Below, one piece after another: positions 54,310 through 64,000 of a DNA stretch of 64,000 nt. The stretch covers positions 62,001 to 126,000 of the forward strand of contig JADZAN010000046.1 in assembly GCA_020852815.1 (NCBI GenBank), read 5' to 3'. Both the position numbers and the translations under genes were made by a program. Source of the DNA: Gemmatimonadaceae bacterium (lineage in GTDB: Bacteria; Gemmatimonadota; Gemmatimonadetes; Gemmatimonadales; Gemmatimonadaceae). The stretch's first letter is position 1. Each line of letters begins with the position of its first letter. The notes below the pieces were generated by a model. It worked only from the letters and a program-made list of their open reading frames with translations. It made no database searches and had not been told where the DNA came from.

Positions 54310-55844
54310 GGATCGTCATCATCGGCGCCGGCTTCGGCGGCCTTGCCGCCGCCATTCGCCTGCGCGCACAGGGACACGACGTCACCGTCGTCGAGCAACG
54401 CGACAAGCCGGGAGGGCGCGCCTACGTCTTCGAGCAGGACGGCTTCACCTTCGACGCGGGGCCCACGATCGTCACCGCCCCCTGGCTCATCGACGACCTC
54501 TTCGCCCTCTGCGGTCGCGCCACCGCCGACTACGTGCAGCTGGTCCCCCTCGACCCGTACTACAACGTGCGCTTCGAGGACGGCTCCGTCTTCCACTACA
54601 ACGGCGACATGGACGCGCTCACCCGTCAGGTGCGCGCCTTCAACCCCGCCGACGTCGAGGGCTTTCTCCGCTTCAGCGCCTCCACCGAGGCGATCTTCGA
54701 CAAGGGGTTCGCCCTCATCGACCAGCCGTTCCACAATTTCGGCTCGATGCTCAAGGTGGCCCCCGACCTGGTGCGCCTGCAGTCGCACCGCTCGGTGGCC
54801 GCCTACGTCAACCGGTACCTCACGGACGAGCGGCTGCGGCAGGTCTTCTCCTTCCATCCGCTGCTCATAGGCGGCAACCCGTTCACCAGCACCTCCATCT
54901 ACGCCCTCATCCACCACCTCGAGAAGAAGTGGGGGGTCTGGTTCGCCATGGGCGGCACGGGGGCGTTGGTGCGGGCGCTGGCAGCGCTCCTTGCCGACAT
55001 CGGCGGCGAGTTGCGGCTGTCGGCGGAGGTGCGCGTCATCGAGGTCAGCGACACCACGGGGCGCGCCACCGGGGTGCGGCTGGCGGGCGGCGAGTTGCTC
55101 CTGGCGGATGCCGTGGTGAGCAACGGCGACCTCGCGCACACCTACATGAAGCTGATCCACCCACGCCACCGCCCCTACAACACCGATCGGCGCCTGGCGC
55201 GGAAGCAGTACTCGATGTCGCTCTTCGTCTCGTACTTCGGGACCGACCGGCAGTACCCCCAGATGGCGCACCACGAGATCCTCATGGGACCACGCTACCG
55301 GGGACTCCTGCACGACATCTTCGATCGCCGAGTCCTGAGCGACGACTTCTCGCTCTACCTCCACCGCCCCACCGCGACCGACCCCTCGCTCGCCTCCCCG
55401 GGGTGCGACTGCTGGTACGTCCTCGCCCCCGTCCCCAACCTTGGCGGCGCCACCGACTGGAACGACGCCGCCGATCAATACCGCGATCGCATCTTCACGT
55501 ACCTGGAGCGTCACTACCTCCCCGGATTGCGGCAGCACATCGTGACCGAGCGCCGCGTGGATCCGCGCTACTTCCGCGACACGCTCGACGCCTACCTCGG
55601 CAATGCCTTCTCCGTGCAGCCCACGCTGCAACAGTCGGCCTGGATGCGCCCGCACAACATCAGCGAAGACATCCCCAACCTCTACCTCGTGGGCGCCGGT
55701 ACGCACCCGGGAGCTGGGCTCCCGGGGGTCATATCGTCAGGGAAGATCGTGGCCGACCTGATTGGCGCGAGCGGGGACGGTCGGCGTGCGCGCGGCACGA
55801 CCGATCAGAAGATCATCCCGACCTGGAAGCGGAACGTCGGGTAG
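54306..55844 (+). CDS. crtI: phytoene desaturase CrtI
   Basis: The 512-residue FAD enzyme has the dinucleotide-binding start IVIIGAGFGGLAAAIRLRAQG, then EQRDKPGGRAYVFEQDGFTFDAGPT. The CrtI signature end is NLYLVGAGTHPGAGLPGVISSGKIVADLI. It introduces double bonds into phytoene on the way to lycopene. The start overlaps the cruF stop. The final 13 residues lie in DNA shared with the convergent barrel gene (55805-55844), beyond the normal family end. Confidence 0.94.
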   Translation: MRIVIIGAGFGGLAAAIRLRAQGHDVTVVEQRDKPGGRAYVFEQDGFTFDAGPTIVTAPWLIDDLFALCGRATADYVQLVPLDPYYNVRFEDGSVFHYNGDMDALTRQVRAFNPADVEGFLRFSASTEAIFDKGFALIDQPFHNFGSMLKVAPDLVRLQSHRSVAAYVNRYLTDERLRQVFSFHPLLIGGNPFTSTSIYALIHHLEKKWGVWFAMGGTGALVRALAALLADIGGELRLSAEVRVIEVSDTTGRATGVRLAGGELLLADAVVSNGDLAHTYMKLIHPRHRPYNTDRRLARKQYSMSLFVSYFGTDRQYPQMAHHEILMGPRYRGLLHDIFDRRVLSDDFSLYLHRPTATDPSLASPGCDCWYVLAPVPNLGGATDWNDAADQYRDRIFTYLERHYLPGLRQHIVTERRVDPRYFRDTLDAYLGNAFSVQPTLQQSAWMRPHNISEDIPNLYLVGAGTHPGAGLPGVISSGKIVADLIGASGDGRRARGTTDQKIIPTWKRNVG

Positions 55845-56347
55845 GCAAAGTTGGCGTTCTGGTAGTCGTCGTCGTTGGCGAAGATGCGCTTGGCGCCGAC
55901 CCCCGTGCCGACCAGGACGCGCTTGCTCTTTCCCAGGATCCAGTTGTAGTCGGCGATGACGCCCACGGCGGGCGCCGTGTCGCTATGGTCCGTGCCATCG
56001 GTGAAATCCTCTCCCACGCGCGCGATGCCCGCCGAGACGCCAATGGCGAACCCCTTGAACGCCTCCTCGTTAGGGTAGATGCGCAGCTTGGCGTCGAAAC
56101 TCGTGTACGACGCGTCGTCGAAGGCGCTGATGTACGAGAATGCACCACCAAGGGTGACGATGTTGCTCACCTTCTGCTCGGCCTCGACGGCGACGAGCTT
56201 GAACGGAAGACCGAGCGGGTTGATGGAGAGGAGCGTCCGGTTGGCGCGCGGCGCCTGCGCCAGGGCGGGAGCCGCCGCGCCAGCCAGGGCGGCGAGAGAC
56301 AAGCACGCGGCAGCGGCGGCGAGCCGTGTCCGACGAAAGGTGAGCAT
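55805..56347 (-). CDS. outer-membrane beta-barrel protein
   Basis: The 180-residue product has a signal peptide (AAAAACLSLAALAGAAAPALA) and alternating strands typical of a small barrel (IVTLGGAFSYISAF, FDAKLRIYPNEEAFKGFAIGV, AVGVIADYNWILG). It ends TFRFQVGMIF with a terminal Phe. The ligand or role is unknown. It overlaps the 3' end of crtI tail-to-tail by 40 nt and is divergent from tig (145-nt gap, no firm promoter). Confidence 0.8.
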   Translation of the reverse strand: MLTFRRTRLAAAAACLSLAALAGAAAPALAQAPRANRTLLSINPLGLPFKLVAVEAEQKVSNIVTLGGAFSYISAFDDASYTSFDAKLRIYPNEEAFKGFAIGVSAGIARVGEDFTDGTDHSDTAPAVGVIADYNWILGKSKRVLVGTGVGAKRIFANDDDYQNANFAYPTFRFQVGMIF

Positions 56348-56492
56348 GGCGTTGTAGTCGAGGTGGGGGTGATCGACGGGCGCTTTGACCCGTCCTGAGC
56401 GGAGATTACCTTTCACGACTCCGATTCCACTTTGTACTCCGCGGCCGGTCGACCGATCCCGAGCGATCGTCCCGGCCGTTACGCACTCCACG

Positions 56493-57731
56493 ATGAACAT
56501 CACCGTCGAAGCCAAGAAGTCAGAAGGGGCCGAACGCCTGCTGCAGGTGACCGTCCCCGCCAACGTCGTCAACGAAGCGAAGGAAAAGGCCGCGCGCAAG
56601 ATCGCCACCTCGGTCACCCTCCCCGGCTTCCGCGCGGGTAAGGCGCCGTTGGGGATGGTGATGAAGCGCTTCAGCGATGCCATTCGCAGCGAAGCGATCG
56701 AGCTCGTCGTGCAGGACGCTTACAAGGAAGTCCTCGAGCGCGAGAAGCTCAACCCGGCCGCGCAGCCGCACATCCATGACCTCAAGTACGAGGAAGGGAG
56801 CGACCTCTCCTTCGACTTGCACCTGGAAGTGCGCCCAGACGTCACCCTCGCCAAGACGCAGGGCTTCAAGGTCACGCGCCCACAGCGCACCGTGGGCGAC
56901 GAGGACGTGCAGCAGCAGCTCGAGCAGTTGCGCGACCAGCGCGCCAACTGGTCGCCGGTGGAGGACAAGCCGATGGAAGGCGACATGGTGACCGTCCTCC
57001 TCGCCACGGCGGAGGAGGGGGGGGAGATCCCCGAGGGGCGCGAGTACCAACTCGTCCTCGGCGGCGGGCAGGCGATCCCGGGGATCGAGGAAGTGATCAT
57101 GGAACTCAAGGCGTCGCAGTCAACCGAACGCCCCGTGCGCTGGCCCGATGACTTCCCCGACGAGGCACAGCGCGGCACGACCAAGACGGTGCGCGTGCAG
57201 CTCACCGACGTGAAGCGCAAGTCGCTCCCCGAGCTGGACGACGCCTTTGCCCGCGAGTTGGGGGACTTCGATTCGGTCGACGCCCTGCGCAAGGCGGTGC
57301 GCGAGGACATGGAGGAATCGGCAAAGCGCGAGTCGGACGCCGAGGTGCGCCAGAAGCTCCTGGATGAGCTCATCGGCGCCAATCCGTTCGACGTGCCCCC
57401 GAGCTGGGTGGCCCAGCTCGTGCACGGCTACGCCGAGGCGTACAAGATCCCCGAGGAGGAGCACGACCGCTTCGCGCAGGGCTTCCGCCCCACGGCGGAG
57501 CGCCAGGTACGGCGCGACATGGTGATCGACTCGCTGGCCGAGTCCGAGGGGCTCAAGGCCACCGAAGCCGACATCGACGACAAGGTCACCGAAATGGCCG
57601 GCAAGCGTGGCGTGAATCCGGGGCAGCTCTACGCGCAGCTCCAGAAGGCGCAGCGCCTATCCGAACTCGAGCGGGGTATCACGGAAGACAAGGTCTTCGC
57701 GTGGCTGTTCGAGCGGAATACCGTGGAGTAG
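56493..57731 (+). CDS. tig: trigger factor
   Basis: Trigger factor is the ribosome-associated chaperone and prolyl isomerase. The 412-residue product starts MNITVEAKKSEGAERLLQV. The ribosome-docking loop TLPGFRAGKAP is near 45-55, a PPIase-type middle domain is present (EGDMVTVLLATAEEGGEIPEG), and a long helical C-terminal domain follows. The PPIase domain looks shortened compared with the Escherichia coli protein. A TTGACC/TACCTT pair at 56385-56412 is a weak promoter candidate. It begins the tig-clpP-clpX-lon protein-quality cluster, and its stop is 6 nt from a large inverted repeat. Confidence 0.95.
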   Translation: MNITVEAKKSEGAERLLQVTVPANVVNEAKEKAARKIATSVTLPGFRAGKAPLGMVMKRFSDAIRSEAIELVVQDAYKEVLEREKLNPAAQPHIHDLKYEEGSDLSFDLHLEVRPDVTLAKTQGFKVTRPQRTVGDEDVQQQLEQLRDQRANWSPVEDKPMEGDMVTVLLATAEEGGEIPEGREYQLVLGGGQAIPGIEEVIMELKASQSTERPVRWPDDFPDEAQRGTTKTVRVQLTDVKRKSLPELDDAFARELGDFDSVDALRKAVREDMEESAKRESDAEVRQKLLDELIGANPFDVPPSWVAQLVHGYAEAYKIPEEEHDRFAQGFRPTAERQVRRDMVIDSLAESEGLKATEADIDDKVTEMAGKRGVNPGQLYAQLQKAQRLSELERGITEDKVFAWLFERNTVE

Positions 57732-57737
57732 GATAAG

Positions 57738-57907
57738 GCGGACGGGAGACGGGGGACGGGAGACGGGAGTGGGACGCGCCGGGGCGCGTCCCGGTCGCCT
57801 GATCGACCGATACTTTCGCTACCGTTCGCGCAAGCACCTTGCATCGAAATGGGACCAGCGCGCGGCACAACGCGCACTCCCGTCCCCCGTCCCCGTCCCC
57901 CGTCCGC
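57738..57907. repeat. inverted-repeat element spanning the tig-clpP gap
   Basis: A purine-rich left arm (57738-57770, starting GCGGACGGGAGACGG) and a pyrimidine-rich right arm (57876-57907, ending CCCCCGTCCGC) are near-perfect complements of about 32 nt. They enclose 105 nt that include a perfect 10-bp hairpin GGGACGCGCC-gg-GGCGCGTCCC (57771-57792). The left arm starts 6 nt after the tig stop and the right arm ends 3 nt before the clpP ATG, so clpP has no purine-rich ribosome-binding site. A twin lies at 59943-60103. Confidence 0.88.
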
Positions 57908-57910
57908 TTT

Positions 57911-58546
57911 ATGAGCATTTATCCGCCGTACGTCATCGAGCGCTCCAGCCGCGGCGAGCGCTCGTACGACATCTTCAGCCGATTGCTGATGGACCGCATC
58001 GTCTTCCTGGGAACCCCGGTGAACGACGATGTGGCCAACATCATCATCGCGCAGCTCCTCTTTCTCGATGCGGACAACCCGGGGCGCGACATCAACCTGT
58101 ACATCAACTCACCTGGCGGGAGCGTGTCGGCGGGGCTGGCCATCTACGACACGATGCAGTTCCTCAAGTCGCCGGTGAGCACGATCTGCATGGGGATGGC
58201 GGCATCGATGGGGGCGTTCCTCCTGGCGGCCGGTGCTCCGGGGAAGCGCTCCGTGCTCCCGCACTCGCGCGTCATGATCCACCAGCCTTCCCAGTCGGGG
58301 GGGGGTGGTTCGGCCTCGGACATCGAGATCCAGGCGAAGGAGATCCTCTACCTCCGCCAGAAGCTCAACGGGCTCATGGCCAAGCACACGGGGCAGCCCA
58401 TCGAGCAGATCGAGAAGGACACAGACCGCGACCGCTGGATGTCGGCCGAGGATGCCAAGGCATACGGGCTGGTGGACAACATCGTCGCGCACCGGGCCGA
58501 AGTCGCCGACGGGAGCACGGTGAAGATTCCGTCGGTAACGGGTTAG
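57911..58546 (+). CDS. clpP: ATP-dependent Clp protease proteolytic subunit
   Basis: The 211-residue serine peptidase forms the double heptamer that receives substrates from ClpX. The active site shows S99 ([10 protein letters not shown]), H124 (HSRVMIHQP) and an Asp in [23 protein letters not shown] is the conserved substrate-groove region. The ATG at 57911 gives the standard N-terminus ([21 protein letters not shown]), so the start is firm despite the lack of a Shine-Dalgarno sequence. It is followed by a hairpin and clpX. Confidence 0.97.
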   Translation: MSIYPPYVIERSSRGERSYDIFSRLLMDRIVFLGTPVNDDVANIIIAQLLFLDADNPGRDINLYINSPGGSVSAGLAIYDTMQFLKSPVSTICMGMAASMGAFLLAAGAPGKRSVLPHSRVMIHQPSQSGGGGSASDIEIQAKEILYLRQKLNGLMAKHTGQPIEQIEKDTDRDRWMSAEDAKAYGLVDNIVAHRAEVADGSTVKIPSVTG

Positions 58547-58560
58547 GGCGACTCAAGACC

Positions 58561-58604
58561 GGGTCCCGAGGGTGACGTCACTCACCTCTGGACCCCCGTT
58601 TCTT
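58561..58604 (+). terminator. terminator-like hairpin between clpP and clpX
   Basis: GGGTCC (58561-58566) pairs with GGACCC (58590-58595), with an inner GAGGGTGA...TCACTCACCTC stem, followed by CCCGTTTCTTTT. It may attenuate transcription so that clpP is made in excess of clpX. Confidence 0.55.
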
Positions 58605-58689
58605 TTGCTTGACCAGCCGGAAACACGTCTATTACGTATCGGTGGCCCGGTAGGGAGGGCCCCCCTGTTTCGTCCCCAACGCGAGCGTC

Positions 58690-59942
<1,253 letters not shown>

Positions 59943-59943
<1 letters not shown>

Positions 59944-60103
59944 GGCGGACGGGGGTCGGGAGACGGGAGACGGGAGTGCGCGGCTTTGCCGCGCGCTCCT
60001 TATCTTCTTCGAGGGAATGTGCGCGAATAGCGCGGCACGCGACCCGCCGGCGCGCAGGGCGCGCCGGCACTCCCGTCCCCCCTCCCCCGTCCCCCGTCCG
60101 CCC
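59943..60103. repeat. inverted-repeat element spanning the clpX-lon gap
   Basis: The left arm (59943-59979, starting GGGCGGACGGGGGTCGG at the last base of the clpX stop) and the right arm (60067-60103) complement each other at 33 of 37 positions. Inside are two perfect hairpins, GCGCGGC-ttt-GCCGCGC (59978-59994) and CCGGCGCG-5 nt-CGCGCCGG (60047-60067). The right arm ends 3 nt before the lon ATG, replacing the ribosome-binding site. The sequence of the arms is shared with the element at 57738, but the interior is different. Confidence 0.9.
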
Positions 60104-60106
60104 TTC

Positions 60107-62928
<2,822 letters not shown>

Positions 62929-62929
<1 letters not shown>

Positions 62930-63591
62930 TGGTGCAGCCCGGGAAGGACCCCAGCGACCCGCTCGTCATCCGCGACCTGGAGTTCCTGGGGGGGATGGCG
63001 GTGCACGGGGGGTGGCGCCCCCCCGAGGAGCTTCCCGAGGTCGCCTTCATCGGACGATCGAACGTGGGGAAGTCGTCGCTGCTCAACCTCCTCGTCAGGC
63101 GCAAGGCGTTCGCCCGCGTGAGCCGCACCCCAGGACGCACCCAGGAGGTGAACTTCTTCCGGGTGAACCGGGACCTGGTCCTCGTCGACCTCCCGGGCTA
63201 CGGCTACGCCCGCGTCTCGAAGTCCAAGCGCCATTCGTGGCAGCCGCTCATCGACGGCTACCTGCGCATGACGTCGCAACTGCGCGGGATCGTCCTCCTC
63301 CTCGACATCCGGCGCGACCCGAACGAGGAGGACCTGGCGATGCTCGACTACCTGGCCGACCTCGAGATCCCGACGCTCATCGTGATCACGAAGGTGGACA
63401 AACTGGGAACAGCGGCTCGCCGCGAGCGGATGCACGCCGTGATGTCGGCGATCGGCGTCGATGCGTCGCAGGTGATCGCCTCCAGCGCCCACTCGGGTGA
63501 AGGGCGCACCGAGCTGGCCGAGGCGGTCGCCTCCCTCGTGGCGCAGCCCGCGTGGCGCCGCGACGCGGTCGCCGAGGGAGAGCGCGCGTGA
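62929..63591 (+). CDS. engB: ribosome-biogenesis GTPase EngB/YsxC
   Basis: EngB assists late 50S subunit assembly and cell division. The 220-residue GTPase shows G1 GRSNVGKSSLLNLL near 42, RTPGRTQEVNFF, G3 DLPGYGYARVSK, G4 TKVDKLG and G5 SSAHSGEG. It overlaps lon by one base, a common lon-engB arrangement. Its stop overlaps a GTG that opens the next reading frame. Confidence 0.95.
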
Positions 63592-63650
63592 CCGACGTGC
63601 GCGACGTGCGCGACGTGCGCGACGTGCGCGACGTCGGCGTCGTGCGCGCC

Positions 63651-64000
63651 ATGCGCCGCCGGCTCGCGCTGGCCGGCGCCGCGTTGCTCCTGGCGGGGTG
63701 CGCCAATGCCCCCCCCGCCGCCCCCCCCGCCGCGCCGGTGCGCACCCCACCACCGTCGGCTGCAAACGCCGCCGCCGACCCGGCACGCGACAGCAGCGCA
63801 CAGTTGGTCCCGCCCGGCTTTGGCTCGCTGCGCCAGGACGACATCGCCCTCCGCGTCTCGCAGTTCGGGCTCCAGGTCCGCGCCCTCCCGCTCGACGAGA
63901 CGGTGATCCGCGTCCTCTCCCCCGACTCCTACCACGCCCTGCGCGACCTGATCGCCAGCCAGCTCGAGCGCCTGCGCGCGCTCCAACGGCGCACCGCCCT
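63651..64000 (+). CDS. lipoprotein, truncated by the window edge
   Basis: From the ATG at 63651 the frame stays open to the edge. It encodes a signal sequence with lipobox (LALAGAALLLAGC, Cys near 17), a Pro/Ala-rich linker, and then a soluble domain starting about residue 55 (GFGSLRQDDIALRVSQFGLQVRALPLDE). I do not recognise the family. An upstream GTG at 63588 in the same frame overlaps the engB stop, but it would place a 9-nt GTGCGCGAC repeat (VRD units) before the signal peptide, so the ATG is preferred. Confidence 0.7.
   Translation, partial: MRRRLALAGAALLLAGCANAPPAAPPAAPVRTPPPSAANAAADPARDSSAQLVPPGFGSLRQDDIALRVSQFGLQVRALPLDETVIRVLSPDSYHALRDLIASQLERLRALQRRTA

Noticed and set aside
57738-57907. 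Insertion sequence or MITE with target duplication
   Set aside because: The terminal inverted arms would fit, but no target-site duplication or transposase is seen, and the interiors of the twin elements are unrelated.

Overview
The window is a stretch of a high-GC (roughly two-thirds GC by eye) Gram-negative chromosome. Several features point to a member of the Gemmatimonadota: SusC/SusD and TonB receptors, many lipoproteins, a crtB-cruF-crtI carotenoid cluster, GTG starts with ATGA/GTGA stop-start overlaps, and a heavily over-used octamer CGTTAGGC. The phylum is inferred from gene content and style, not from a marker-gene search. There is no rRNA operon, CRISPR array, insertion sequence or prophage. 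One tRNA gene, tRNA-Leu(UAG), is present.

Layout. 1-3170 (minus): ffh-rpsP-rimM-trmD-(rplS), the classical SRP/ribosome operon. 3605-6052: a first Lon protease. 6316-12034 (minus): a tightly overlapped operon of an rRNA-methyltransferase-like gene, prepilin peptidase, a one-module ClpA/B-like AAA+ ATPase, an HEXXH lipoprotein and a DUF445 membrane protein. 12154-13811: an M48 peptidase lipoprotein and a small outer-membrane barrel. 13875-19291 (minus): a purine-salvage operon (double-module 5'-nucleotidase, an 85-residue unknown, adenosine deaminase, purine nucleoside phosphorylase). 19554-39526: uridine kinase followed by a large phosphate island. It runs phoB-phoR, a TonB receptor, a beta-helix lipoprotein, a small lipoprotein, pstS-pstC-pstA-pstB1-pstB2-phoU and ppx. 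Convergent to it are ppk and a DUF47-pit pair. Sites of the form [TG]G[TC][AC]AC-N5-[CGT]GTCAC (11-nt period, as in a Pho box) lie before the TonB receptor, pstS (a pair, forming a 47-bp palindrome), ppk and DUF47-pit. 39691-41300 (minus): two EutN/CcmL microcompartment vertex proteins and a DeoC aldolase carrying an encapsulation-peptide-like N-terminus. 41349-46380: rhomboid protease, dnaK, a DegP/HtrA protease and tRNA-Leu. 46683-52387: a small lipoprotein and a SusD/SusC pair. 52388-55844: carotenoid genes crtB, cruF, crtI. 56493-63591: tig, clpP, clpX, a second lon and engB, a protein quality-control cluster. A lipoprotein gene runs off the right edge.

The most unusual observations are as follows. 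(1) Intergenic inverted repeats fill the entire stop-to-start gaps of tig/clpP and clpX/lon. A purine-rich arm directly follows the stop codon and a pyrimidine-rich arm directly precedes the next start codon, so a folded mRNA would place the two codons a few nucleotides apart. Relatives sit behind ffh and lon1. (2) The shared Pho-box-like sites tie a TonB receptor/beta-helix pair to phosphate starvation. (3) A three-gene microcompartment satellite locus has no shell hexamer in view. (4) Octamer CGTTAGGC occurs about 28 times exactly, usually spelling Leu-Gly with the otherwise rare TTA codon.

Limits: all calls come from reading the sequence by eye, with no database search or structure prediction. 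Start codons of several lipoproteins and repeat-flanked genes are uncertain.
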